The position numbers and the translations under genes were made by a program. This document shows, in pieces, positions 23,334 to 31,165 of a DNA stretch of 32,629 nt (positions are counted from its first letter, which is position 1; the number at the start of each line of letters is the position of its first letter). A model generated the notes under the pieces. It searched no databases. It was not told the DNA's origin and was given only the letters and a program-made list of their open reading frames with translations. The DNA comes from a virus: IMG/VR virus record IMGVR_UViG_3300025087_000230, positions 1 through 32,629 of that record; one strand, 5' to 3'.

Positions 23334-23653
23334 TTCAGTGCCTCTATCTCTCTTTGAAGCCTCTCAATGAAGTTTTCCCTGCGCTCGATAATCCACTTGA
23401 GTTGCTTTATCTCTTCTTGCAATGACCTCTCAGTATTCTTTGCGTATTCTTCAGTACGCCTCATGGCATCCTTATGCTCACTTTCAAGCATTGTCTTAGG
23501 ATAGCAGTCAGTCTTTGACTCGTTTGCATACTTCTCATTATCAACACAAGCTTTCTCAAACTTCTCAAGCTTGCTCTGCATTTCTTCAGTAGCTTGCTCT
23601 TGTGTGATAATTTCCATTTCAATCGCTACGTCTATCTGCCAATCCATCCTCAT
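23324..23653 (-). CDS. Coiled-coil protein
   Basis: A 109-residue almost entirely helical, charged protein with heptads throughout (EEMQSKLEKFEKA; QEEIKQLKWIIERRENFIERLQREIEAL). It begins in an ATGA overlap with the upstream gene. No family recognised. Confidence 0.75.
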   Translation of the reverse strand: MRMDWQIDVAIEMEIITQEQATEEMQSKLEKFEKACVDNEKYANESKTDCYPKTMLESEHKDAMRRTEEYAKNTERSLQEEIKQLKWIIERRENFIERLQREIEALKCQ

Positions 23654-24363
23654 GCCTCCCTGCTCACAGGCGAATCATCATCGTCAAAGAACCAATTGTC
23701 AGCGAGCTCTTTCCATGAAATACACTTATCACCAGTGTAGGTCAAGCTTACTATCTCCACACAAATCTTGTGAAGAGATATTATTTTGTACGACACACTA
23801 TTTGTTCTATGTATCCACCTCTCACGGTGTGGCTTGAAGGTCTCATAGTCAAATGGCACACGCTGTTTTGTCTTTGTTTGTGCTGGTGCGATAATAGTTC
23901 CATTGATAGGCTCTATCTTAATACCATACCATACCATGACACCATAAGCTGGCTTTCCATCCATGAAGTCCTTCATGCTCTCCGGTTTTACAATCACAAC
24001 TCCACCGGACTCTTTCCTGATGAACACACGTATAAACGTTTTTGTCATGTAATGAACAAGTATGAGCTCACCAAACTTCGGAGTCCATGTGCTATCATTC
24101 TGCACATCACAATGCGGTGTCGCTTCCTTGAGCTCAAGCTGTGTCTCCACGTATGGTGCGATGAATCGCACACGCCTCTTTGTCATGCCATTCATGACCA
24201 GAAAGTGATAGAGCACGTTTTTGTGAGGGTCTATTCCGTCTAATATTCCTACTTTTGCATCACTTCCATCATACTTGATGAATCCAATCACACTCTTTCC
24301 AATCAAACTCCTAACTTCCTGTGAAGTCGCATCCCAAATCACCTTGCTCTTGTCGATTTTCAT
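23650..24363 (-). CDS. Protein with SH3-like modules
   Basis: A 237-residue protein. Residues 15-70 form one beta-rich unit (SLIGKSVIGFIKYDG). Residues about 92-150 form a second (WTPKFGELILVHYMTKTF...FIRKESGG) that matches the module in the diphosphohydrolase tail and in the 25233-26051 protein. The rest is mixed. AAGGAG precedes the ATG. Probably a protein- or nucleic-acid-binding adaptor; function unknown. Confidence 0.75.
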   Translation of the reverse strand: MKIDKSKVIWDATSQEVRSLIGKSVIGFIKYDGSDAKVGILDGIDPHKNVLYHFLVMNGMTKRRVRFIAPYVETQLELKEATPHCDVQNDSTWTPKFGELILVHYMTKTFIRVFIRKESGGVVIVKPESMKDFMDGKPAYGVMVWYGIKIEPINGTIIAPAQTKTKQRVPFDYETFKPHRERWIHRTNSVSYKIISLHKICVEIVSLTYTGDKCISWKELADNWFFDDDDSPVSREA

Positions 24364-24373
24364 GTTGGTCTCC

Positions 24374-24760
24374 TTACCATGTAAACCAGAATACTATACG
24401 ACAATCTTCTATTGTACGCGGAAGATTGAATATGTCCTTGTGCAATACATCCTGCACAAATCTGCTGTACAGAGGTCTGAACATCGTGCTCTTGACGAGT
24501 TTTTCAGCAATCCTCTTGCGCTCCACAAGCCACACACGAAGTTGCTCACACTCTTCACGACCAATGCACCCAATATCCTTGCCTTCATCTTCTTCCAAAG
24601 CATACTGTGTCGCTGGATTCAAGTCAACAGGCTTTGTTTTTGACAGAAGTTGCAGTTGGTCATAGAAAAGTCCCCAACGCTCAGTATCAAAGTAATTTGT
24701 GCCATGTTCCCATCTTCCGTTCATGAATAACTCGGTGTGCACATAAATATCTATTCCCAT
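24374..24760 (-). CDS. Conserved phage protein of unknown function
   Basis: A 128-residue protein whose start (MGIDIYVHTELFMNGRWEHG) and later aromatic segment (RWGLFYDQLQLL) resemble a family of phage proteins beginning M.DI..Y.E....G.W with a following LF..L motif. AGGAG precedes the ATG. No activity is known to me. Confidence 0.7.
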   Translation of the reverse strand: MGIDIYVHTELFMNGRWEHGTNYFDTERWGLFYDQLQLLSKTKPVDLNPATQYALEEDEGKDIGCIGREECEQLRVWLVERKRIAEKLVKSTMFRPLYSRFVQDVLHKDIFNLPRTIEDCRIVFWFTW

Positions 24761-24769
24761 ACAAATCTC

Positions 24770-25240
24770 CTATTCGTGAGGATACGGGTCGTCATTGACC
24801 TCGCATCCAATCTTCTCCAACAAACTCAAGTGCACACGCTTGCTCACCCTATCATGAACAATGTGTGCATATCCACCATTGATGCACGCCACACGCCAAA
24901 CCGTTCCAGCGTATCTCACAAACTCGTCAGGTGCAAACTGCTGGTGCGCATACAATTTATCCATGTCGTGCACTCCTGTGTCCTCGTCAATCACGTTGAT
25001 TTTCACTTTGCCCTCCCTGTATTCTTCAACTTCACAGCACATGTACTGCTTGCATTCCTTGAACGTCCTGCCAATCTTCAGGTATCCAATCAAATCAAGA
25101 TATCCACCTTCGCGTTCCTGTAGGATGCACCTGCCATTTATAAGCTCACCTGTTGATTTGTCCCTGAACCTTGCGAACGGATAGCATTCATTGGAAGGTC
25201 TTCCGAGCCACGTTCCGTCTGCAAGCTGTATGTTAGGCAT
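24770..25240 (-). CDS. Beta-rich hypothetical protein
   Basis: A 156-residue protein with cysteines at CILQ, ECKQYMCCE and VACING, and glycine-rich beta strands (IGYLKIG, VWRVACINGGYAH). It shows no enzyme motif. AAGGAA precedes the ATG and it overlaps the upstream gene by 8 bases. Confidence 0.7.
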   Translation of the reverse strand: MPNIQLADGTWLGRPSNECYPFARFRDKSTGELINGRCILQEREGGYLDLIGYLKIGRTFKECKQYMCCEVEEYREGKVKINVIDEDTGVHDMDKLYAHQQFAPDEFVRYAGTVWRVACINGGYAHIVHDRVSKRVHLSLLEKIGCEVNDDPYPHE

Positions 25241-26051
25241 TGCGTGTTTCCTTATTCAATGGAACAATCTCGACAGGTAAATCCAGAGTTACATGATCAA
25301 ACAGAGCACTGCCATCCTGATTGTGCGGGACGCATATTGTTCCATTCCCATAATTCACAATCTTATTGTCAGACGTCACAAGACGCGCACCGAGAGTGCC
25401 ACATTCAACGTGCAGTGTTACTGTTTCACGTGGTGGCATAGGCTCTGCGTTCACATAGTCTACTAATTCAAAAGGCTTTCCGTTAAAATACTCTTTCTCA
25501 AAATTGCCTGCAACACAGACATATGGTGCTCTTGCACCTTCAATATAGCCCATGAATACACGCTCTTTCTTATTGTTGCCATTGGCATCCCATACCAAAA
25601 TCCGTTCACCACGATTGAAAGGACACTTTGATGTAGCAATTGCATCGGTCAGTGGCTTCACGTATTTCCACCAAATTCCACTGACACGTTCACCCTTGTT
25701 GAAATTTTCCTCAGCAAGGTTGCCGACACAGGAGACTCCATCTTCCTGATATTCCAGAAATGTACGCTCAACCCATTTGTCATAATCATGGTCACGCACC
25801 AGCACCCTGTCACCACGCTTGAACAAGCATGCTGAATCGACTTCATAAAAGTCGTCAAGATTTCCCCAATTCCAATCATATTGCTGAGGGTCATCTTCAA
25901 ACACAGCACAATGCATACTGAAGTTAAGCGTTGTCTTTGTGCATTTATGTGGCTTGCCATCCATCATGAACGTCATGCTTTTATGATTCCAATTTGGCTG
26001 AATCACGCCTTGATACCTATACCATTTTCCTTCTTCAAATTTAGTAATCAT
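25233..26051 (-). CDS. Tandem SH3-like module protein
   Basis: A 272-residue protein; ATG 26051 stands after AAGGAGG, and an in-frame extension to 26114 has no ribosome site. It contains two copies of the same module: residues 78-133 (FKRGDRVLVRDHDYDKWVER) and 145-205 (FNRGERILVWDANGNNKKER). Each reads G-(D/E)-R-(V/I)-L-V-x-D, a charged turn, then an aromatic strand and CV. The module is known from phage and Bacteroidales proteins without assigned role. The last 60 residues are another beta domain. Confidence 0.8.
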   Translation of the reverse strand: MITKFEEGKWYRYQGVIQPNWNHKSMTFMMDGKPHKCTKTTLNFSMHCAVFEDDPQQYDWNWGNLDDFYEVDSACLFKRGDRVLVRDHDYDKWVERTFLEYQEDGVSCVGNLAEENFNKGERVSGIWWKYVKPLTDAIATSKCPFNRGERILVWDANGNNKKERVFMGYIEGARAPYVCVAGNFEKEYFNGKPFELVDYVNAEPMPPRETVTLHVECGTLGARLVTSDNKIVNYGNGTICVPHNQDGSALFDHVTLDLPVEIVPLNKETRNA

Positions 26052-26163
26052 TTGTCCTCCTTGTGTCATAATTGGTGTGGCACACCCTGTACGATGCACC
26101 ACACCCCGAACCATGAGACCACGGATAATCGATGTGATAAGTCACTCATACGAGCAGACTTTA

Positions 26164-26257
26164 TGTGGACGGTAGGACTTGAACCTACATCTCTGTTGCT
26201 TCCGAGTGTAACAGCACTCTCCGCTGGCCAGTATGTTGCCAGTTACACCACGTCCAC
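26164..26257 (-). tRNA. tRNA-like gene, anticodon not assignable
   Basis: The minus strand has a perfect 7-bp acceptor stem (GTGGACG with CGTCCAC, discriminator A), a good D-arm (GTGT...ATAC with GG in the loop) and a perfect T-arm (GTAGG, TTCAAGT, CCTAC). The 42 bases between D- and T-arms do not give a normal anticodon arm. Options are GAGTG/CACTC with a 6-nt loop containing GTT (Asn-like), CTGTT/AACAG with a 12-nt loop, or CAGC/GCTG with a 7-nt loop lacking U33. The 94-nt length would suit a long-variable-arm tRNA. It may be degenerate or unusual. Confidence 0.6.
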
Positions 26258-26271
26258 TATGAACTATCTCT

Positions 26272-26574
26272 TCACAGCATGACACCATTGCCATGCACTG
26301 CAATCTCATTGAACACGTTTCTCCAATATGCACAGCCCTCGTTGCTTGTTGTCCATAAGAATGCATGCAACAACAGGTACATGTCCAATCGGCTCTTGTG
26401 ACACTCCACAATCTTCTTGACTCTCAGTGCAAGCTCCACGTCACATGCATCCATGATGTTTGCGATGAATGCACGCCGAACGCCGTATGACAATTTCTTC
26501 CAATCATCAAACTTATGCAACTGGTACACCACCGTTGCATGCATCTGCTTTCTTGTTCGTAGCGCATCTTTCAT
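26272..26574 (-). CDS. Small helical protein
   Basis: A 100-residue, mostly helical basic protein (KFDDWKKLSYGVRRAFIANIMDACDVELALRVKKI) with a conserved-looking W/Y-rich C-terminal third. GGGAG precedes the ATG. It lies directly downstream of a 65-residue gene with a 4-base overlap. Function unknown. Confidence 0.7.
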   Translation of the reverse strand: MKDALRTRKQMHATVVYQLHKFDDWKKLSYGVRRAFIANIMDACDVELALRVKKIVECHKSRLDMYLLLHAFLWTTSNEGCAYWRNVFNEIAVHGNGVML

Positions 26575-26768
26575 TTGAATGCTCCCTTTTTATGTTTTAA
26601 GCTCAGCACAGACATCAAGATTGCTACGCTTGCATAGTCTAAATCAGTTTCAGGCTCACGAAAGTTTATGTACGTGCACTTCCCTACTTTATCATTTTTA
26701 CGGTGAGCCTTATCCATTGAATTTATCTTCTTTCGCATTGTAAACTCATCTGCACTAAGTCTCTTCAT
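26571..26768 (-). CDS. Small hypothetical protein (65 aa)
   Basis: A 65-residue basic protein with AAGGTGG before its ATG and 4-base overlaps at both ends, so it is embedded in the polycistron. The segment TDLDYASVAILMSVLSL may be a short amphipathic helix. No motif recognised. Confidence 0.65.
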   Translation of the reverse strand: MKRLSADEFTMRKKINSMDKAHRKNDKVGKCTYINFREPETDLDYASVAILMSVLSLKHKKGAFK

Positions 26769-27277
26769 TTGGATTCCACCTTGCGCTTCAGCAGTCTCTT
26801 CACAGCGTGCAGGTTGCAGTGATATGCATCCTCATACATCTTCATCACACGCTCCACATCTTGGTCTGAGAACTCGTACAGGCCATCACCTACAGGCTTC
26901 GTGCAGTCCTGATAGTATGACTTACTGCACACCTCGTGCGCTCCGTCCCATAGCGTGTACTCATCGCCTTCACGGAACACTAAGATTACTTTTCCATCCA
27001 AGTCATAGCGCACGGCGCACTCCAAGACTTCTATGAACATGACTTCATCTTTATCTGGTCTGTTTCGGTGACTGCATGATTCGTGGATACTTGGCGCTAT
27101 ATCCGTATTACAATCAACAATGCTACTCATGAAATAGCATAGGTTGCATGATTGTATTCCGTTCTTAAACTTTGCAGGTCTGTCACAGCTATCAGCCACC
27201 AACAATCTCACGCTCTTTTTCTCAAATTTGTTATAGTATGTGAACACTTCTCCGACCTTGTGAAACTTTCTCTTCAT
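26765..27277 (-). CDS. Cysteine-containing beta-rich protein
   Basis: A 170-residue protein, ATG 27277 after AAGGAG. The N-terminal half (KVGEVFTYYNKFEKKSVRLLVAD) is an SH3-like start followed by four spaced cysteines (SCNLCYF...VDCN...SCSHRNRPDKDEVMFIEV), a pattern of small phage proteins with a possible zinc site. The C-terminus is helical and basic. Function unknown. Confidence 0.75.
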   Translation of the reverse strand: MKRKFHKVGEVFTYYNKFEKKSVRLLVADSCDRPAKFKNGIQSCNLCYFMSSIVDCNTDIAPSIHESCSHRNRPDKDEVMFIEVLECAVRYDLDGKVILVFREGDEYTLWDGAHEVCSKSYYQDCTKPVGDGLYEFSDQDVERVMKMYEDAYHCNLHAVKRLLKRKVESK

Positions 27278-27308
27278 AGTATGCTCCTTATTTGATACGT
27301 GATACAAT

Positions 27309-27385
27309 TACAAACGGTAGGCTTTGAACCTACAATCGGAGTATACAACGTATGACTCCAATTCAGCGCCGTTCACCACGCTTGT
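27309..27385 (-). tRNA. tRNA-like gene, expanded anticodon loop
   Basis: On the minus strand a 7-bp acceptor (ACAAGCG with CGTTTGT, one G-U pair, discriminator A) and a perfect T-arm (GTAGG, TTCAAAG, CCTAC) bracket a 5-bp stem (GGAGT/ACTCC) with a 12-nt loop instead of 7. That loop can fold on itself (ATAC, GTT, GTAT). The D-arm is poor. The total of 77 nt is normal. The T-arm and 3' acceptor half are close to those of the tRNA-like gene at 26164-26257. No anticodon can be assigned. Confidence 0.5.
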
Positions 27386-27479
27386 ACATTACTACAATTT
27401 AGTGCATTCAATTTAATTGATGATGTGGCCTAATCATGTTCCACTGGCATGTGGTTATTATTGGTTTTGAAACAGTTGG

Positions 27480-27677
27480 CTACATGTACCAAAGACATGC
27501 GCTTGCGACATATCCACCGGAATACTCCGAGGAAGATTGTACGTTGCATGATACTATGTTCGTGATCACTTCTATTGCATCGGGTAACACATATGCTACA
27601 ACTACACCAAGTGCCATCACCACGACAATGAACATGCACAGTATCAATACAAAGACACCAAAATCATGTATTTTCAT
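27480..27677 (-). CDS. Small membrane protein
   Basis: A 65-residue protein from ATG 27677, with AAGGAG upstream, consisting of a short polar start (MKIHDFG) and one long hydrophobic segment (about residues 8-32), then a small serine-rich tail. It overlaps the upstream gene by 14 bases. Function unknown. Confidence 0.65.
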   Translation of the reverse strand: MKIHDFGVFVLILCMFIVVVMALGVVVAYVLPDAIEVITNIVSCNVQSSSEYSGGYVASACLWYM

Positions 27678-27948
27678 TTGGGCTCCTTTTCGGTGCTCTT
27701 TTCTTAGGGGCATACGGTATACAGTAGTCGCTATGTACATGGTATTCACAAACTTCACCACTTTTATTCTTCACTCTCACTACTCCAAAATCAGGAACTA
27801 TTCCAAATTTCACGATTTTCTTGTCACAGTCACGTTGCCATGTGTCATGCTCACGCAATTCCTTCACCAGCTCATTTTCTTCCTTTCTAAGTCTGGCGTG
27901 TGAATCCTTTGCGTACTGCTCAACAGTGAAGCGCATTTTAGTTGCCAT
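27664..27948 (-). CDS. Small charged hypothetical protein
   Basis: A 94-residue protein, ATG 27948 with GGAGAAAAAGC before it. Residues about 10-45 form a helix (KDSHARLRKEENELVKELREHDTW); the C-terminal half is beta-rich and ends in a basic tail (KKRAPKRS). An 11-base A-tract lies directly upstream of the ribosome site. Function unknown. Confidence 0.7.
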   Translation of the reverse strand: MATKMRFTVEQYAKDSHARLRKEENELVKELREHDTWQRDCDKKIVKFGIVPDFGVVRVKNKSGEVCEYHVHSDYCIPYAPKKRAPKRSPNENT

Positions 27949-27998
27949 GCTTTTTCTCCTTTTTTTTTTTGTGTGTACAATTATCAAACTCGTACTTA

Positions 27999-28184
27999 CT
28001 ATTTCTTCACCCTACGCTTCACAATCTTCATGGCTTTGTAGTCCCAATCATTCTCAGCGTACTCCCCACGCCGTGCTCTTGCCTCTTTCATCGTCTCCTC
28101 AGTGCACACACATTCAAATCCAGCACCATAATCCAACATCACGTCATACCTGTCCACAGTCTTCCGTACGTATTTCATGCCCAT
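27999..28184 (-). CDS. Small basic protein (61 aa)
   Basis: A 61-residue protein (MGMKYVRKTVDRYDVML start) with a perfect AGGAGG upstream. ECVCTEETMKEARARR and a lysine-rich end are the only notable parts. Function unknown; the ribosome site is the main support. Confidence 0.65.
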   Translation of the reverse strand: MGMKYVRKTVDRYDVMLDYGAGFECVCTEETMKEARARRGEYAENDWDYKAMKIVKRRVKK

Positions 28185-28321
28185 GTCCTCCTACGAACTT
28201 CGCCGTGCACCATCAAAATGCACGACAATTATCAATCTCATCGAAACCGATTCCACGCAATCCATACACTGCAAATAGCCTGTGTTGACAAGACTAGCAC
28301 CATATGAATCGTGTGCAAGCG

Positions 28322-28363
28322 ATAAGAGAGGCGCACCTCACCAGTAGAAATGCGCCCTCTTAT
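28322..28363. terminator. Strong hairpin, possible terminator
   Basis: ATAAGAG/CTCTTAT plus GGCGCA/TGCGCC give 13 pairs with one bulged A and a 15-nt loop, in the 206-base gap between the 61-residue gene and the 182-residue gene. No U-tract follows on the minus strand, so it may act as an intrinsic terminator only weakly, or protect mRNA. Confidence 0.5.
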
Positions 28364-28390
28364 GTGTGGCTCTTAGACCACCGTGCTCAA

Positions 28391-28939
28391 TCAATACTTT
28401 CCGTCTTCCTCGACTTCCACCGCAACCTCGCCACCTTCATCGGGTGTATCGGTCTCTTTTGGCAAATATCCAGTCCAGCCTTCGGGTGCATTCGCACCAG
28501 TCGCAACCAACTGGTAATCGGTCAAGTGAGGCTTGTCTGCATTGGGCACCGCCACAATCCAAGCCCTCTCTTCAGGCTTCGCCTTTTTGATGCACTCAGT
28601 GACCAACAGACCGATGCGGTCTTTTCCGATTCCGTACTCAAGGTACACGTCCATGCCCTTGACCACAGACCCGACACCACTGAACATGGCAAGGAACTGC
28701 TGTCTCAACGTCACACGCTGAGCCTTGGGTGCCCTCTCGTGCGCCACGCGCTCTTCACCAATCATCTTCTCGAAATCCTTGATTAACTGCTCGTCAAACG
28801 AGTTGACAATCAGAGATTTCACCGAAGTCCAGTTTGCACGTATGTTGCTCTTCATACGAGCCCATTCAATCGCTCTCTCTTCTTTCTTCGCCTGAGCCAA
28901 AGCCTCTTTTTCAGTCAGTGTCAATTCTACTTCTGCCAT
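28391..28939 (-). CDS. Early hypothetical protein behind strong promoter
   Basis: A 182-residue acidic protein; ATG 28939 is 8 bases after AAGGAAG. Residues 1-60 are helical and charged (TEKEALAQAKKEERAIEWARMK), the centre contains GVGSVVKGMDVYLEYGIGKDRIG, and the tail is acidic (DEGGEVAVEVEEDGKY). It is the first gene behind the 29014-29042 promoter and is followed by a strong hairpin, so it may be expressed alone at a high level early in infection. No family recognised. Confidence 0.75.
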   Translation of the reverse strand: MAEVELTLTEKEALAQAKKEERAIEWARMKSNIRANWTSVKSLIVNSFDEQLIKDFEKMIGEERVAHERAPKAQRVTLRQQFLAMFSGVGSVVKGMDVYLEYGIGKDRIGLLVTECIKKAKPEERAWIVAVPNADKPHLTDYQLVATGANAPEGWTGYLPKETDTPDEGGEVAVEVEEDGKY

Positions 28940-29013
28940 TTGTTTTTCTTCCTTGTTCAATACCATATTCTTTGAAGCGGTCAACGACCACTTTTTTCTC
29001 TGATTACAATTAT

Positions 29014-29042
29014 ATACTAGCACCTATGTACCATATTGTCAA
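29014..29042 (-). promoter_or_regulatory. Sigma70-like promoter
   Basis: TTGACA (29042-29037), a 17-bp spacer and TAGTAT (29019-29014) on the minus strand, with TATAAT also overlapping downstream. This is the strongest promoter in the right half and reads into the 182-residue gene and, if the hairpin at 28322 is leaky, the operon beyond. Confidence 0.8.
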
Positions 29043-29499
29043 TACTGAATTTCAATTATTTTATATGCTGGACACAGGGTGCAGATGCTGTACGTCTATT
29101 CTTGACAGAATGCTGGAATGTGTCAGGAATAGACAACCATCGGAACGTGCTGTACAATTATCTAACTGGTGCATGCAATGCTTGGAACGTGATGCACTGC
29201 ATAGTGTGCAGGATGTGCGTTGCAGGATGTGTGGTGCACGCCACACAGTAGTGTAAATTCTGATTTGTGTGCAATAAGATTCTTTTTTCTATTCACGATG
29301 AGTGAACGATGCACACCGCACGCCACGTTGTCAAAATAGGCTGGCATTTTGAACGTGACACTCCCTATATAGGGCTCGGAAAAGCTTGAAAAGACCTTAT
29401 CCAATCATTGATGTAAATGTAGTCAATATATAGATTTAAATCATTGATTTTAACTTGGCATGTGTTAACTAATTGGTGATATACTGAAAGGACACAAAA

Positions 29500-29662
29500 G
29501 TCACACCGTGTCACACTTTTGGTCTCGTAAGTCTATATAGTGCAATGAGTTGCGAGCGTGTGACAGATGTGACAACTGTGACAGGGGTTCAAAATTTAGG
29601 TACGCTTTACTTATAAGACTTGAAAAATGACCCCCCATGTCACATTTGGTGCACTTGTCACA
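29500..29662. repeat. TGTGACA/TGTCACA iteron-like repeats
   Basis: Three direct TGTGACA copies at 29559, 29568 and 29577 are spaced exactly 9 bases apart. Inverted TGTCACA copies occur at 29509, 29638 and 29656, and a one-base variant AGTCACA at 29500. Two copies lie inside an AAAAGT...ACTTTT inverted repeat. Confidence 0.7.
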
Positions 29663-29875
29663 CGGCGTGTATCTCTTGTCGCCATATACATTTACCTCGT
29701 CAACTTTATTCCCATCGAACAGTTGTACATTTCATTTAAATACCGTGTTCTCAAGTACCACTCTACTAGTTTCTTTACAATACCAAACGCTTGAATATTT
29801 GTGCAGTTTAACTTCACTTTCTATATGCTTGTATTAAAGAAAAATAGCCAAACCCCTCCCTTATAGAAATGAACG

Positions 29876-29999
29876 TGGCGTGCGTTGTGCATTGTGTATC
29901 CTGCATCACATGATGTTTGTCATGCTTAGTAGGCTGTGTGTCGTGCATCACACGCCATTTGATAGTTGTCTGGTGGCGTGCACTGTGTGCCACACGCCA
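29876..29999. repeat. TGGCGTG/CACGCCA inverted repeats
   Basis: TGGCGTG occurs at 29876 and 29974, its complement CACGCCA at 29951 and 29993. The pair 29974-29980/29993-29999 forms a 7-bp hairpin just downstream of the stop of the next gene (30006), where it could end the right-hand operon or bind a protein. More copies are at 29237 and 29319. Confidence 0.5.
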
Positions 30000-30005
30000 T
30001 TACTA

Positions 30006-30377
30006 CTAGGATATTGTCACAGAAACAGTTCCATCACCTAGTATTAATTGTCGGGTGGTGAGCGACACTTGACACCTGTCATAGTCCATCATCACGTTAA
30101 GTGATAGTCTCCCGATGATATGCACTATGAGCAATGAGTCGTCAATGAGCACACTGTACTTGTCGGCTTGATAATTGTCAACCGTTCCGTCACGTCTTTT
30201 GACTTTGATTGACACATGGCGTGTGTCGGTAAACGTGTGGCGTGTATAGGTGAACCCCTTGGGTTCGCCATCGCTTACAACGTATGGGAATCGTTTGTAC
30301 ACCTTGCCGTGTTTGTACTCGGCTTCGTTTACAAGAAAGTGCTCTGCAATCGTGTGTAGTGTGCTGTCATTACTCAT
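30006..30377 (-). CDS. Small hypothetical protein, right-end array
   Basis: A 123-residue protein from ATG 30377, with GGAGG upstream and an 8-base overlap with the gene before it. It is beta-rich (KGFTYTRHTFTDTRHVSIKVKRRDG; LIVHIIGRLSLNVMMDYD). It is the last gene of the right-end operon. No family recognised. Confidence 0.7.
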   Translation of the reverse strand: MSNDSTLHTIAEHFLVNEAEYKHGKVYKRFPYVVSDGEPKGFTYTRHTFTDTRHVSIKVKRRDGTVDNYQADKYSVLIDDSLLIVHIIGRLSLNVMMDYDRCQVSLTTRQLILGDGTVSVTIS

Positions 30378-30819
30378 TCCAATCAACCTCCATTTCAAAA
30401 GAGTAGTCCTTTCCAAGGCATTGTGAGAGTGCGCCATATCCGAATCCTAAACCGCTGTGATAGTTTGTTGGTAGGTCACAAACTAGTGGTGTCGTGCCAT
30501 GATAGAGAATGTTGTTGCTACGTGTGAATCGTTCCATCTGGTGGATAGGTTCAAGCACGTCAACGATGTCATTCAATCGCTTGATAGTGGTTGGCGAGCA
30601 CCACCCGCCATTGGTGATAGTGATTGCGTTGTTGCCATGTGACGACCACGTTACGGTGCACAGCACAGTGTCATACATGGTGATAGTGATTACATTGTCG
30701 TACACCGTCTTTCCATTGTATTCGTGTGACGGTGTCGTGTGTTGCACGTGCATGTACGGATAGCGTGCACGCAATGCCTTAGCGTTGCTTAGGATAGTGT
30801 TGAATTGTGATTGTGTCAT
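30370..30819 (-). CDS. Small hypothetical protein, right-end array
   Basis: A 149-residue protein, beta-rich with many threonines and aromatic residues (VYDNVITITMYDTVLCTVTWSSHGNNAITITNGGWCSP). It starts in a TAATG junction with the upstream gene and has AGG as ribosome site. The start MTQSQFNTILSNAK resembles in style the MTKKQVQSAVKSL of the next gene upstream, suggesting related proteins. Confidence 0.7.
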   Translation of the reverse strand: MTQSQFNTILSNAKALRARYPYMHVQHTTPSHEYNGKTVYDNVITITMYDTVLCTVTWSSHGNNAITITNGGWCSPTTIKRLNDIVDVLEPIHQMERFTRSNNILYHGTTPLVCDLPTNYHSGLGFGYGALSQCLGKDYSFEMEVDWNE

Positions 30820-31151
30820 TATAAACCTGCCTTGTGTTCGATGTTGATAGTGCTGATAGTGAACGTGTCATGATTCTTTCCAGTGTAGCGATATTCAGCG
30901 TGTAGCGTGCCAATAGTAGGTGTCAAGTAGTGATACTTCAATGACCAAAGGTGACGGAACATTGCTTGAATACTGGCGTTATCCGTGCGTATCTCTATCA
31001 TGTTGGAATAGACTACGAGAGTAGCACTATCATTTTGCATGATATGATACTGTTGATACAGTCCAGTACTCTGATATTTTGTGATGAACTCTTTTAACAC
31101 GTTCTGTTCAATCAGTGATTTGACCGCACTCTGTACTTGTTTCTTTGTCAT
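30819..31151 (-). CDS. Small hypothetical protein, right-end array
   Basis: A 110-residue protein with helical N-terminus (MTKKQVQSAVKSLIEQNVLKEF) and beta-rich remainder (ATLVVYSNMIEIRTDN; HDTFTISTINIEH). The leader AAAGAGAGG is shared with other genes of this cluster. Function unknown. Confidence 0.7.
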   Translation of the reverse strand: MTKKQVQSAVKSLIEQNVLKEFITKYQSTGLYQQYHIMQNDSATLVVYSNMIEIRTDNASIQAMFRHLWSLKYHYLTPTIGTLHAEYRYTGKNHDTFTISTINIEHKAGL

Positions 31152-31165
31152 TTGCTTGCCTCTCT

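Larger units (their letters stand above)
29043..30005. other. Gene-free control region, candidate replication origin
   Basis: No frame in this 963-base stretch has a good start with ribosome site. It contains a 12-bp perfect palindrome CCCTATATAGGG (29363-29374), an AT-rich segment (about 29400-29490) with two ATCATTGAT copies, iteron-like TGTGACA repeats (29500-29662), and several CACGCCA/TGGCGTG inverted copies towards 30000. This combination suits a replication origin or a regulatory hub. Confidence 0.5.

Noticed and set aside
26164-27385. A CRISPR array or other regular repeat array around the tRNA-like genes
   Set aside because: Only the two T-arm regions are alike; there are no regularly spaced direct repeats.
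27960-27970. Run of 11 T as a phase-variable switch
   Set aside because: The run lies upstream of the ribosome site of the 27664-27948 gene, so length changes would not alter the frame or the spacing to the start.
27942-28307. Long plus-strand frames rich in Ser, Pro and His opposite the early genes
   Set aside because: They are antisense shadows of minus-strand genes that have strong ribosome sites.
29162-29404. 80-codon minus-strand frame in the control region
   Set aside because: It begins at TTG without ribosome site, has an odd His/Cys-rich composition and runs through palindromes and repeats; treated as non-coding.
29637-29837. 66-codon plus-strand frame
   Set aside because: Low-complexity Ser/Leu/Thr sequence on the strand opposite to all neighbours, no ribosome site.
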